Shown here piece by piece: positions 50,816 through 59,838 of a stretch of DNA of 59,870 nucleotides. Origin of the DNA: Candidatus Aminicenantota bacterium. GTDB taxonomy: Bacteria; Acidobacteriota; Aminicenantia; UBA2199. Position 1 is the stretch's first letter; the number at the start of each line of letters is the position of its first letter. Location of the stretch: NCBI GenBank assembly GCA_016934745.1, contig JAFGSF010000019.1, forward strand, positions 1-59,870. The letters run 5' to 3'. The position numbers and the translations under genes are program-made. Under the pieces are notes generated by a model. That model worked only from the letters and a program-made list of their open reading frames with translations, was not told where the DNA came from and made no database searches.

Positions 50816-53359
50816 TTGGAACAATTTTTATTTATGGAATCGGGGGGAAGTATAGTGAATGGGTTGGACGAACTGATACACAATTCAATTTTTAAAGAAA
50901 AATTCATTGCACATTGCAGAGAAGAAGATGGGAAAATGCAAAACCTGTCTATTCATCTTGAAGAAGTCTCAAAACTGGCAGGTGTGTTTGCTTCGAAGGT
51001 CGGATTAAAGGAGCAGGGTGAACTGATTGGATTTTTGCATGATATTGGAAAGGCGAGTGATGAGTTTAAACAGTACATTGAATCAGCAGTAGGGATTATT
51101 AATCCTGATGAAGATGATTATGTTGACGCTGTTAGTCTGAAAGGAAAAGTGGATCATTCCACCGCAGGCGCACAATTTGTCTATAGAACGCTTGCCCAAT
51201 ATGGAAATGAGGGAGTATTTACAGCTCAAATCCTTGCTTTATGTTTAGCATCACATCATTCCGGTTTGATAGATTGTATTTCATCGGAAGGAATCGACGC
51301 TTATTCAAAGAGGATGAGTAAACCGGAGGAAAAATCTCATGTTAATGAAGTGTTTGAGAAACTCAGTGATGAGGTTGAAAAATTCTTACTGAATCGCATG
51401 AAATCAAAGGTTTTTGTACAAAACTTACTTGACAGATTCAAGGCACTAAAAACTTCGTCTGATTCTAAAGATACGCTGCTATTTAAATATGGCTTAATGC
51501 TACGATTTCTTTTTAGTTGCCTGACTGATGCGGACAGGTTAAGTACAATAGATTTTGAAAAACCATTTTATAAAAAACTTAGAAATCACGGTAAGTATGA
51601 AAAATGGTCTCTTTTGATTGATCGACTTGAAAGAAAGCTGTTGGAATTTGATTCGGAAGGAATTAATGAAATACGGCAAAAAATATCACAATCGTGTTCT
51701 GATTTTTCTGGAAAACAAAAAGGCCTTTATCAATTGACAGTCCCTACTGGTGGCGGGAAGACATTTGCCAGCTTAAGATTTGCTTTACACCATGCGGAAA
51801 AACATGAAATGGACAGGATTATCTATGTTCTACCTTACACCACGATAATTGACCAAAATGCAGAGGAGATGCGAAAGGTTTTAGAAGAAAAGGATGGAAA
51901 AGGCAGGTTTTTAAGTCGTGTGGTTTTGGAACACCATTCTAATCTCATGCCTGAGAAACAGACGGCGAAACAAAAAGTGCTTTCTGAGAACTGGGATGCT
52001 CCTATCGTGCTGACAACTAATGTACAGGTTTTGGAGGCTTTGTTTGGTGCAGGAACCCGCGGAGCGAGAAGAATGCATCAACTCGCCAATACTGTCATTA
52101 TTTTTGATGAGATTCAAACATTGCCAATCAAATGCGTTCAGATGTTTAATACTGCAATAACTTTTTTAGTCAACAATTGCGGATCAACGGTTGTGTTTTG
52201 CACAGCCACTCAGCCCCTTTTAGATAAAATAGAGCCCAAATCAAGTTCCTTACCAATTTCAAGTGAACAGCAAATGATATCTGATGCGAGGCAGTTATTT
52301 GATGATTTGAAGCGTGTTGAGGTTTGTGATGAAACAAAAGTTGGCGGTTGGAAGAATGATGAAATAAAGGAATTGGCAGAGAAACAGATCAAAAAATTAA
52401 ATAGTGTTTTAGTGGTCGTGAATACAAAGAAATCAGCGCAAGATATTTATCAGCAATGCAAGCAGATTAGTTGTATTGAAATCTTTCATTTAAGCACACA
52501 TTTGTGCCCTGCTCATCGAATGACATTGTTAAATAAAATCAAAGCCTGTTTGAAAGAAAAAAAACCAATTATTTGCATCAGCACTCAGCTTATAGAGGCT
52601 GGGGTGGATATTTCTTTTGGATCGGTTATCCGGTTTTTAGCCGGGCTTGATTCCATAGCACAGGCAGCAGGCAGATGTAATCGTAATAATGAACTATATC
52701 CAGAACGTGGAGAGGTTTATATAATAAATCCGGCAGAAGAAAATATAGATATGCTTGAAGAAATAAAAATCGGGAAAGAAAAAACCGAACGAATTCTGGC
52801 TGAATTTAACGATAATCCGGAAAGATTTGGAAATGACCGGATAAGCCCGGAAGCAATGGAACAGTATTATCAGTATTATTTTTATCAAAGGGCAAAGGAA
52901 ATGAATTACCCTGTCGGCTGCAAATCCGCTGTGGGGCGCGAGGACAATTTATTTAATCTGCTTTCAGCGAATACTCTTTCAGTAAGTGAATATCAGCGTA
53001 TGAATAATAAAACTCCAGAAATTCCATTTAAGCAAGCTTTCAAATCTGCTTCCAAGTCGTTTGAAATAATAGCAACAGTTGCCAGAGGTGTTGTTGTGCC
53101 ATATGGGGACGAAGGCAAAGCCCTCATAGACAAATTGTGTTCCGAAACAAAAATCGAAAAGCAATATAATTTGCTTCGGGATGCCCAGCGATATTCTGTC
53201 AATGTTTTTCCCAATGTACTTGAAAAACTGCAAAAACTGGGAGCAATATATGAAGCACAGGAAGGATCGGGGATATTGTATCTTGATGAACAGTACTATA
53301 GTGATGAATTAGGATTAAGTGAGGTGATGGTGAAAGAGATGGATTTTTTCAATGCCTAA
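50816..53359 (+). CDS. cas3: CRISPR-associated helicase-nuclease Cas3 (type I-C)
   Basis: Up to 847 residues. The N-terminal HD nuclease has GFLHDIGKASDEF, a downstream His in KVDHSTAGAQF and ASHHSGLID. The SF2 helicase has PTGGGKTFASLR (Walker A), IIFDEIQTLP, FCTATQP, STQLIEAGVDISF and QAAGRCNRN. All key residues appear intact, so it should degrade targets marked by Cascade. The start is uncertain: TTG 50816, ATG 50834 or GTG 50855. GTG 50855 has the best ribosome site (a GGGGGGAAG run). The gene is AT-rich relative to the preceding operon. Confidence 0.95.
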   Translation: MEQFLFMESGGSIVNGLDELIHNSIFKEKFIAHCREEDGKMQNLSIHLEEVSKLAGVFASKVGLKEQGELIGFLHDIGKASDEFKQYIESAVGIINPDEDDYVDAVSLKGKVDHSTAGAQFVYRTLAQYGNEGVFTAQILALCLASHHSGLIDCISSEGIDAYSKRMSKPEEKSHVNEVFEKLSDEVEKFLLNRMKSKVFVQNLLDRFKALKTSSDSKDTLLFKYGLMLRFLFSCLTDADRLSTIDFEKPFYKKLRNHGKYEKWSLLIDRLERKLLEFDSEGINEIRQKISQSCSDFSGKQKGLYQLTVPTGGGKTFASLRFALHHAEKHEMDRIIYVLPYTTIIDQNAEEMRKVLEEKDGKGRFLSRVVLEHHSNLMPEKQTAKQKVLSENWDAPIVLTTNVQVLEALFGAGTRGARRMHQLANTVIIFDEIQTLPIKCVQMFNTAITFLVNNCGSTVVFCTATQPLLDKIEPKSSSLPISSEQQMISDARQLFDDLKRVEVCDETKVGGWKNDEIKELAEKQIKKLNSVLVVVNTKKSAQDIYQQCKQISCIEIFHLSTHLCPAHRMTLLNKIKACLKEKKPIICISTQLIEAGVDISFGSVIRFLAGLDSIAQAAGRCNRNNELYPERGEVYIINPAEENIDMLEEIKIGKEKTERILAEFNDNPERFGNDRISPEAMEQYYQYYFYQRAKEMNYPVGCKSAVGREDNLFNLLSANTLSVSEYQRMNNKTPEIPFKQAFKSASKSFEIIATVARGVVVPYGDEGKALIDKLCSETKIEKQYNLLRDAQRYSVNVFPNVLEKLQKLGAIYEAQEGSGILYLDEQYYSDELGLSEVMVKEMDFFNA

Positions 53360-53375
53360 ATGAAAAGGAGGGGTT

Positions 53376-54104
53376 ATGGAAAAAGAAAACAAAGTGGAAT
53401 TTAAGGTTTATGGAAAATATGCTCTTTTTACTGATCCTTTAACCAAGATAGGCGGAGAAAAATGTACTTATCAAATACCAACCTACGAAGCATTGAAAGG
53501 GGTATTGAGTTCGGTTTACTGGAAGCCGACTATTGTATGGTTTATCGACAGGATGAGAGTAATGAAACGCATTCGAACGCAGACTCGGAGCGCAAAACCA
53601 ATTAAGTTTGGTGGGGGTGGAAGCAATGATCTTGCAATCTATACTTATCTTGCCGATGTTGAGTATCAAGTTCAGGCGCACTTTGAATGGAACACAAACC
53701 GCGAGGATATGGCAAAGGATCGGAATGAAAACAAACATTATTTTGTCGCCAAACGGATGATAGAAAGGGGAGGACGCAGAGATGTTTTCTTGGGTGCGCG
53801 GGAATGTCAGGGGTATGTCGAGCCGTGCAAGTTTGGCGAAGGCCAAGGATTCTATGACAATTCTGATGAACTTTCTTTTGGCGTGATGTTTCATGGGTTT
53901 GATTACCCGGATGAATTTGGAAAGAACGAGTTTCATTCGCGGTTCTGGAAAACAGAAATGATTGATGGTGTTGTGACGTTTCCTAGGCCCAAAGCCTGTC
54001 CATATCGTAAGTTTATCCGATCAATGAAGCCTCAACAAATACAAACAGTTGGGTTGAGCGAAGAAGGTTTACTCGAAGGATTTGAAGAGGAGATTGCACA
54101 ATGA
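53376..54104 (+). CDS. cas5c: Cas5c, Cascade subunit and probable crRNA-processing endonuclease
   Basis: 242 residues of the type I-C (Cas5d) family. The N-terminal RAMP strand reads VEFKVYGKYALFTDPLTKIGGEK, followed by TYEALKGVLSSVYWKPTI and RMIERGGRRDVFLGARECQGYVEP. In type I-C systems Cas5 replaces Cas6: it cuts the repeat hairpin and keeps the 5' handle. No cas6 is present, which agrees with that role. AAGGAGGGG precedes the ATG, and the stop overlaps cas8c (ATGA). Confidence 0.95.
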   Translation: MEKENKVEFKVYGKYALFTDPLTKIGGEKCTYQIPTYEALKGVLSSVYWKPTIVWFIDRMRVMKRIRTQTRSAKPIKFGGGGSNDLAIYTYLADVEYQVQAHFEWNTNREDMAKDRNENKHYFVAKRMIERGGRRDVFLGARECQGYVEPCKFGEGQGFYDNSDELSFGVMFHGFDYPDEFGKNEFHSRFWKTEMIDGVVTFPRPKACPYRKFIRSMKPQQIQTVGLSEEGLLEGFEEEIAQ

Positions 54105-56095
54105 GTTGGATACAAAAACTATATGAGACTTATGACAATTGTCAGACAATGGTTGGCTATTCCACAGATGAGAGTAAAAGACCCCTTCTTCCCATTTGCC
54201 ATATGACCGCTCAGGCACACATAGAAATCGTCATTGATAAGGGAGGCAATTTCCGAAAAGCTCGCTTAATAACCGACAAGAATGACGCAGTGACGATTAT
54301 ACCATGCACAGAAGTTTCGGGAAGCAGGTCGGGGAAAAAACCTGAATGTCATCCCCTATGCGATCAACTTCAATGTGTTGCAGGTGATTTTAATGAATAT
54401 GGAGGTGCAGTGACTTGTGGGTTTGTTGAAGATCCTGAAGAACCTTACAGGAACTACCTCGAGGTGTTGACTGATTGGTGCAAATCGAAATATGCTCATC
54501 CCAAAGCACAAGCAGTGTTGAAATACGTCAAGAAAAAAACTCTGATCAAAAATTTAGTAGAGCATCAAATATTATTTATTGGGAATGACCAGAAATTTCT
54601 GCCAAAGCGCGAAAGGAAGAGGCAAAAAAACGTATCAGATATTTTTGCAGTAGTTAATTCTCAAGAGGATTCATTCATTCGTTGGGAAGTTGAAGTTCCC
54701 GGAGAACTTGAAATCAAAGTATGGAAAGACAAAACTCTGTGGGAAAGCTGGATTCATTACTATTTCAGCACAAAAAAGAAAGAACCTCTTTGTTATGTAA
54801 AAGGAGAAGCCGATTTTCTATCGATTCAACATCCGAAATATATCCGCGCAAGAGGCGATGGAGCAAAGCTCATCTCCTCTAACGACAAGTCCGGGTTTAC
54901 GTTTAGGGGGCGGTTTCTTACTGCTGAACAAGCTTTTGGAGTTGGTTTTGAAGTATCTCAGAAAGCTCACAATGCTCTAATTTGGCTCATTAGCCGGCAG
55001 GGGAAAGTCTTCTTCGTTAAAGGCGGCAGCGGGAGAAAGGAACCGGGACTGACTGTTGTTGCATGGGCAACCTCAGGGAAAACAATTCCAAGAGCAACAG
55101 ATGATTCTCTGTCTATTTTGGGATTTGATGACTTACCAGACGATGAACCCTTTATTGTGTCAACAGCCCAGGATGTGGCAACTAGATTTAAAAACCGGAT
55201 GCTTGGCTATGCTTCTGAATTAGGCAATACAGATAACATTATGGTTATGGAGTTGGACTCTGCCTCCAAGGGGCGTTTAGCAATCACATATTACCGAGAA
55301 AACCTAACGGTTTCAGATTTTCTGCAAAGGATTGAAAACTGGCATAAAACTTGTGAGTGGATTCATAAATATCGATATAAAGATATCCAAGATAAAGAAA
55401 CAGGAAAGAGTAGAAGATTCTTTCAACCATTTATAGGTGCGCCAGCGCCAATCAATATTGCCGAAGCAGCTTATGGCAGTAAAGTAGATGACAATTTAAA
55501 GAAAGCAACGGTTGGGCGGCTTTTACCATGTATCATTGATGGGCAGAAGATACCCAGGGATATTGTTGATTCAGCAGTTTGTCAGGCATGTAATAGAGTT
55601 GGCATGAGAGATCCTAAAGATAAAAAGGAACGGGAATGGAATAAAGCACTTAGTATAGCTTGCGCACTTTATAAAAACTTAAATCAAACGGAGGGATATA
55701 GTATGGCATTAGATGAGAATCGTAAAACAAGGGATTATTTGTATGGACGTCTATTGGCAGCTGCAGATTGTTTGGAGCGGTTTGCATTGTTTATATCAGA
55801 AAAAAAGAGGGATACTAATGCCGCGCGTTTAATGCAGCGTTTTTCTGACCGGCCGTGCAGCACTTGGAAGACCATCGAACTTTCGCTTATTCCTTACAAA
55901 GCGCGGCTTGGCGGAAGAGCTAAAAGGTATCAAGATGTGATTGATAAGGTGCACAGCATGTTTGATCCGCCTGAAGATTACATCAGCGATAAGAAATTGA
56001 GCGGAGAATTTTTATTGGGCTATCATTGCCAGCGAGAAGCATTAAAGCCCAAAAAAGGCGAACCAGAGAGTATCGAAGATGACAATTTAGTGTAA
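54101..56095 (+). CDS. cas8c: Cas8c (Csd1), Cascade large subunit
   Basis: 664 residues, within the usual Csd1 size range. It begins MSWIQKLYETYDNCQTMVG and contains family segments such as PLCDQLQCVAGDFNEY, YCKSKYAHPKAQAVLKYV-like text, LMVMELDSASKGRLAITYYR-type text and FQPFIGAPAPINIAEAAYG. It recognises the PAM and starts target unwinding in type I-C Cascade. The C-terminal 130 residues are probably also made separately as Cas11c from an internal start (55703). It overlaps cas5c and is followed after 33 bases by cas7c. Confidence 0.93.
   Translation: MSWIQKLYETYDNCQTMVGYSTDESKRPLLPICHMTAQAHIEIVIDKGGNFRKARLITDKNDAVTIIPCTEVSGSRSGKKPECHPLCDQLQCVAGDFNEYGGAVTCGFVEDPEEPYRNYLEVLTDWCKSKYAHPKAQAVLKYVKKKTLIKNLVEHQILFIGNDQKFLPKRERKRQKNVSDIFAVVNSQEDSFIRWEVEVPGELEIKVWKDKTLWESWIHYYFSTKKKEPLCYVKGEADFLSIQHPKYIRARGDGAKLISSNDKSGFTFRGRFLTAEQAFGVGFEVSQKAHNALIWLISRQGKVFFVKGGSGRKEPGLTVVAWATSGKTIPRATDDSLSILGFDDLPDDEPFIVSTAQDVATRFKNRMLGYASELGNTDNIMVMELDSASKGRLAITYYRENLTVSDFLQRIENWHKTCEWIHKYRYKDIQDKETGKSRRFFQPFIGAPAPINIAEAAYGSKVDDNLKKATVGRLLPCIIDGQKIPRDIVDSAVCQACNRVGMRDPKDKKEREWNKALSIACALYKNLNQTEGYSMALDENRKTRDYLYGRLLAAADCLERFALFISEKKRDTNAARLMQRFSDRPCSTWKTIELSLIPYKARLGGRAKRYQDVIDKVHSMFDPPEDYISDKKLSGEFLLGYHCQREALKPKKGEPESIEDDNLV
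55703..56095 (+). CDS. cas11c: Cas11c small subunit from an internal start within cas8c
   Basis: An in-frame ATG at 55703 (codon 535 of cas8c) is preceded by a strong GGAGGG at 55690-55695 with seven bases of spacing. It would yield 130 residues (MALDENRKTRDYLYGRLLAA...), ending at the cas8c stop. Internal translation of Cas11 from the 3' end of cas8 has been shown for other type I-C systems, and the start, length and helical character agree. The separate product is inferred from the ribosome site, not observed. Confidence 0.8.
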   Translation: MALDENRKTRDYLYGRLLAAADCLERFALFISEKKRDTNAARLMQRFSDRPCSTWKTIELSLIPYKARLGGRAKRYQDVIDKVHSMFDPPEDYISDKKLSGEFLLGYHCQREALKPKKGEPESIEDDNLV

Positions 56096-56128
56096 GAATA
56101 ACCCAATAACAATAAAAAGGAGGTTTTT

Positions 56129-57058
56129 ATGGAAACGTCAAAAAAAGAAGAAGAGAAAACATTACAAAACAAAATTGATTTTGCGGTCGTGTTTAGCGTA
56201 AATGGGGCTAATCCAAATGGTGATCCGTTAAATGGCAATCGTCCTCGGACAAATTACGATGATATGGGCGAGGTATCTGATGTATGTATTAAACGAAAAA
56301 TAAGGAACCGTTTGATGGAAGCACGACATAACATTTTTGTCCAATCCGATGATAATAAATTAGATGAACATACAAGTTTACGAGATAGACAGTCAAAATT
56401 TGAAAAACAGTTTAAGATAACAGACAAAAAGAACAGTAATAAAAATGGGTTTATAAAAGCTGTGTGTTCTGAATGGATTGATGTTCGTTCCTTTGGACAA
56501 GTTTTTGCTTACGGGAAGGATAAAGACGCCGAGGATAGCCAAGGGGTCTCTATTGGTATCCGTGGTCCCGTTTCAATTCATTCTGCATTCAGCGTTGCGC
56601 CAGTTAGCAGTCGTATTAGTAGCATTCAAATTACTAAAAGTGTTAGTGGTGAAGGAGACGGCACGAAGAAAGCGTCAGATACTATGGGGATGAAACATCG
56701 GGTCGATCATGGAGTATATGTGACATATGGTGCTATAAATCCCCAGCTTGCATCAAAAACATGGTTTACCGATGATGATGCAAAAACCATAAAAAATGTA
56801 CTTGAACATTTATTTGACAACGATGCGTCTTCAGCACGGCCTGAAGGCAGCATGGAAGTAGTTATGGTTGTATGGTGGCAACACAATATTCCTTCCGGGC
56901 AATATTCGTCTGCTGTAGTTCATCGTTCATTGAGTGTTACACTAAAGGATGGAAGAACTGAGCCGAAGGGAATTAATGATTATTCATTCAAACTTGGGAA
57001 ACTTATTGGATTGAAGCCAGAAATATTTAATCCCAATAACGTTAAAATTGAAGAATGA
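56129..57058 (+). CDS. cas7c: Cas7c (Csd2), Cascade backbone subunit
   Basis: 309 residues. Family signatures: FAVVFSVNGANPNGDPLNGNRPRT near the start (first part given), VSDVCIKRKIRNRL, WIDVRSFGQVFAY and GVSIGIRGPVSIHSAFSVAP. Several copies line the crRNA spacer. AAAAGGAGG precedes the ATG. Its stop overlaps the start of the four-helix-bundle gene by four bases. It is the last gene of the AT-rich effector block. Confidence 0.96.
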   Translation: METSKKEEEKTLQNKIDFAVVFSVNGANPNGDPLNGNRPRTNYDDMGEVSDVCIKRKIRNRLMEARHNIFVQSDDNKLDEHTSLRDRQSKFEKQFKITDKKNSNKNGFIKAVCSEWIDVRSFGQVFAYGKDKDAEDSQGVSIGIRGPVSIHSAFSVAPVSSRISSIQITKSVSGEGDGTKKASDTMGMKHRVDHGVYVTYGAINPQLASKTWFTDDDAKTIKNVLEHLFDNDASSARPEGSMEVVMVVWWQHNIPSGQYSSAVVHRSLSVTLKDGRTEPKGINDYSFKLGKLIGLKPEIFNPNNVKIEE

Positions 57059-57630
57059 ATGATCATAAACCCGAACCCCTCATCCCGCCCCACGGCGGCT
57101 ACCGCGAGCTGAAATCCTACCAGATGTCTGAAATTGTCTATGACGCAACCGTGGTTTTTTGCAACCGCTTCATCAATATCAGGTCACGCACTCATGACCA
57201 AATGGTGCAAGCGGCGCGCTCGGGCAAGCAGAACATCGCCGAAGGGAGCATGGCTTCGGGAACTTCAAAAAAGACGGAGTTAAAATTGGTGGGCGTGGCC
57301 CGGGCCAGTCTGGAAGAATTGCTGCTGGATTACCAGGATTTTTTAAGGCAGAAGGGTTTGACACTCTGGAAAAAAGAGGACTCTCGAGCTATAGAAGTCC
57401 GAGAGCTTTCCTGGAAGGAAAATAGGTCCTATTCGACTTATAGGACTTATTTTGAAGAAAGCTCCCCGGAAATTGCCGCCAATGCGGCGCTCTGCCTGAT
57501 CCACCAGGCCAACTACCTTCTTGACCAGCAGCTACGGGCCCTGGAAAAAACTTTTGTTCAGGAAGGCGGGTTTACCGAAAAACTTTACCGCGTGCGCTCG
57601 CAGGCGCGCAACTGGCGTGATAAAAAATGA
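57055..57630 (+). CDS. Four-helix-bundle (23S rRNA IVS/Avd-like) protein inserted in the cas operon
   Basis: 191 residues. The core matches the S23/IVS four-helix-bundle family: YQMSEIVYDATVVFCNRF, RTHDQMVQAARSGKQNIAEG and KTELKLVGVARASLEELLLD. The C-terminal section AANAALCLIHQANYLLDQQL and GGFTEKLYRVR fits the four-helix-bundle suffix type. Related proteins include Avd, which helps reverse transcriptase in diversity-generating retroelements; no RT is present here. ATG 57055 overlaps the cas7c stop and its stop overlaps the cas4 start, so it is translated within the cas mRNA. It is not a standard type I-C component. Function is unknown; a role in adaptation is only a hypothesis. Confidence 0.85.
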   Translation: MNDHKPEPLIPPHGGYRELKSYQMSEIVYDATVVFCNRFINIRSRTHDQMVQAARSGKQNIAEGSMASGTSKKTELKLVGVARASLEELLLDYQDFLRQKGLTLWKKEDSRAIEVRELSWKENRSYSTYRTYFEESSPEIAANAALCLIHQANYLLDQQLRALEKTFVQEGGFTEKLYRVRSQARNWRDKK

Positions 57631-58325
57631 GGTACAGCGAAGACGACCTGTTGCCGGTTTCTGCCATTCAACATTTGCTGTTCTGCGAGCGTCAATGCGC
57701 CCTGATCCACCTCGAACAAGTTTGGGATGAGAATGTCCTGACTGCCGAAGGCCGGCAACAACATGATCGTTGTGACGAAATGGCCAGCGAAACCCGGGGT
57801 GATGTTTTGATCGCACGTGGCCTTTATATTCAGAACCTTGAATTGGGATTGACCGGTAAAGCCGATGTGGTGGAGTTTCACCGGGCAGAAGCGGCTGGGA
57901 TGGATGCCGTACCGCTTAAAATTGCTGATGGCTTTTGGAAGCCCTTCCCTGTGGAATACAAGCATGGACGGCCCAAGACGGGGATGTGCGACGAAGCGCA
58001 GCTTTGCGCCCAGGCCATGTGCCTTGAGGAGATGCTGAAAGTACATATCGAGGCCGGGGCGTTATACTATCAGAAACCGCGGCGCCGCACTCCGGTCGAG
58101 TTCAGTGAAAGTTTGCGTCAAATTGTTAAGGCAGCGGCTTTCAAGTTGCACGAACTGATCCGAAACGGAGTCACCCCACCAGCGGTCAATGACAAACGCT
58201 GCGACAATTGCTCCCTGAAAAACCAATGCCTCCCGGGTTGCACTTCAGGAAAACATCTTGTCAATGACTATCTGCTGTCCAGCTTGAAAAATGTTGGTGC
58301 GGAAAAAAGCGAAGGTATGTCATGA
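57627..58325 (+). CDS. cas4: Cas4 exonuclease
   Basis: 232 residues of the RecB-like nuclease fold with an Fe-S cluster. The first cluster Cys lies in LLFCERQCAL near residue 24 and the other three in CDNCSLKNQCLPGC near residue 192. Nuclease residues occur in LELGLTGKADVVEFH (Asp), FPVEYKHGRPK (Glu-x-Lys, motif III) and EAQLCAQAMCLEEM (QhxxY-like helix). Cas4 trims prespacers and selects the PAM with Cas1-Cas2. The gene overlaps both neighbours by four bases. Confidence 0.95.
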   Translation: MRYSEDDLLPVSAIQHLLFCERQCALIHLEQVWDENVLTAEGRQQHDRCDEMASETRGDVLIARGLYIQNLELGLTGKADVVEFHRAEAAGMDAVPLKIADGFWKPFPVEYKHGRPKTGMCDEAQLCAQAMCLEEMLKVHIEAGALYYQKPRRRTPVEFSESLRQIVKAAAFKLHELIRNGVTPPAVNDKRCDNCSLKNQCLPGCTSGKHLVNDYLLSSLKNVGAEKSEGMS

Positions 58326-59353
58326 AAAAACTGCTCAACACCCTTTTTGTGACCACTGACGGCGCCTATATCAAGAAAGAAGGGGAGTCGATAGTGGTCA
58401 CAGCCGAAAAACAGGTCAAACTGCGCCTGCCTATCCATAACTTGAACGGTATCGTATGTTTCGGCAGGGTTATCTGTAGTCCGGCTTTGCTTGGTTTTTG
58501 CGGCCAGCGCGGTGTGGCGGTCAGTTTCCTGTCCGAAAACGGGCGATTCCTGGCGCGGGTCCATGGAATAACTTCGGGAAATGTTCTTTTGCGGCGCGAG
58601 CAGTATCGCCGGGCGGAGAGTCACGAACAATCGGCGGTTATTGCCAAGGCGTTTGTATTTGGGAAAATTTTCAATTGCCGAACTTCCTTGCAACGGGTTT
58701 TGCGTGATCATCCGCAAATTTCCGGGGGTGAAGCCGTTCAAGCGGCAATCAATCATTTATCAGCGCTGCTTGAAGAAGTGAAGAACCAGAATGATTTAAA
58801 TGTGGTCCGCGGTTCGGAAGGACACGCCGCGCAAACATATTTTTCCGTTCTTGATCATCTGGTCACGATGCAAAAAGAGGATTTTTATTTTCGGGGCAGA
58901 AATCGCAGACCGCCCAGGGACAATCTCAATGCCCTGCTCTCTTTCGTTTACACATTGTTGCTGCATGATGTCCTGGCTGCCCTGGAATCGGTCGGTCTAG
59001 ATCCGGCGGTTGGTTTTCTGCACCGCGACCGACCGGGCAGGCCGAGCCTTGCCCTGGACATGATGGAGGAATTCCGCCCTCTGATCGCCGACCGCCTGGC
59101 TTTGGCTTTGGTCAATTTGCGCCAGGTTCAGAACAATGGCTTCAGCAAGACCGAGGCCGGTGGAGTCTTGATGAGCGATGGAACACGAAAAACCGTATTG
59201 GTTGCCTATCAAAAAAGGAAGCAGGAAGAAATCAATCATCCGTTTCTCGAGGAGCAGATTCCGCTGGGCATGCTGTTTTTCGCGCAAGCTTTGTTATTAG
59301 CGCGCTTTTTGCGTGGTGACCTCGATGGCTATCCTCCGTTTTTTTGGAAATGA
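58322..59353 (+). CDS. cas1: Cas1 integrase
   Basis: 343 residues of type I-C Cas1. The N-terminal beta domain starts KKLLNTLFVTTDGAYIKKEG. The catalytic helical domain has the metal-binding Glu in VVRGSEGHAAQTYFSVLD, His in VGFLHRDRPGRPSLALDMME and Asp/Glu in DMMEEFRPLIADRLAL. These match the usual E-H-D/E triad, so integration should be active. ATG 58322 overlaps the cas4 stop. Confidence 0.96.
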   Translation: MKKLLNTLFVTTDGAYIKKEGESIVVTAEKQVKLRLPIHNLNGIVCFGRVICSPALLGFCGQRGVAVSFLSENGRFLARVHGITSGNVLLRREQYRRAESHEQSAVIAKAFVFGKIFNCRTSLQRVLRDHPQISGGEAVQAAINHLSALLEEVKNQNDLNVVRGSEGHAAQTYFSVLDHLVTMQKEDFYFRGRNRRPPRDNLNALLSFVYTLLLHDVLAALESVGLDPAVGFLHRDRPGRPSLALDMMEEFRPLIADRLALALVNLRQVQNNGFSKTEAGGVLMSDGTRKTVLVAYQKRKQEEINHPFLEEQIPLGMLFFAQALLLARFLRGDLDGYPPFFWK

Positions 59354-59366
59354 ACAGGAGTAAACC

Positions 59367-59657
59367 ATGATGGTTGTGGTCTGTTATGATGTGGATACGA
59401 GCAAAAAAGAGGGGAGGCGTCGATTGCGGCGGGTGGCCAAAACCTGTCTGAATTTCGGTCAAAGGGTCCAGGATTCTGTTTTCGAATGCCTGGTGGAACC
59501 GGCCAAGTTTGTCGATTTAAAAAATAAATTAGGCAAGGAATATAATTCCCAAGAAGACAGCCTGCGTTTTTATTTTTTGGGAAAGAATTGGAAAAACCGG
59601 GTGGAACACATGGGGGCCAAAGAACCGCTTGATCTGGAAGGGCCGCTGGTGATTTGA
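59367..59657 (+). CDS. cas2: Cas2
   Basis: 96 residues with the ferredoxin-like fold. VVVCYDVDTSKKEGRRRLRRV contains the conserved Asp of strand 1 (quoted in part), and RVQDSVFECLVEP is strand 3. It bridges two Cas1 dimers in spacer integration. AGGAG lies six bases before ATG 59367; ATG 59370 is the alternative. The CRISPR leader follows the stop. Confidence 0.95.
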   Translation: MMVVVCYDVDTSKKEGRRRLRRVAKTCLNFGQRVQDSVFECLVEPAKFVDLKNKLGKEYNSQEDSLRFYFLGKNWKNRVEHMGAKEPLDLEGPLVI

Positions 59658-59838
59658 TGCTCCGCGAACCTCAAGTAAGCATCAATTTGCCTGAAGCTTC
59701 GCGGAAATTGAGGAATGGCTATAATAATAGATTAATTAAGGTGTTTGTTTTTGTCTTTGATTTATTTTGTTCTTTGACTATCCTTTACGCGCCAGAAGGG
59801 AGTTAAAGCTTTTTCTGTATTTGATCTTTGAGTTCACA
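59658..59838 (+). promoter_or_regulatory. CRISPR leader
   Basis: 181 AT-rich bases between cas2 and the first repeat. It holds TATAAT at 59720-59725, with a weak upstream -35 match (CTTCGC), as a candidate array promoter. CCGCGAA (59662-59668) and TTCGCGG (59698-59704) can pair. Leader sequences next to the first repeat guide spacer insertion at this end. No gene is seen. Confidence 0.7.

Noticed and set aside
57379..57448. Three consecutive hairpin-forming segments inside the four-helix-bundle gene, considered as an inserted repeat
   Set aside because: The encoded segment (REVRELSWK-like, YSTYRTYFEE) resembles the normal middle region of the suffix-type family as I recall it, so no insertion needs to be invoked.
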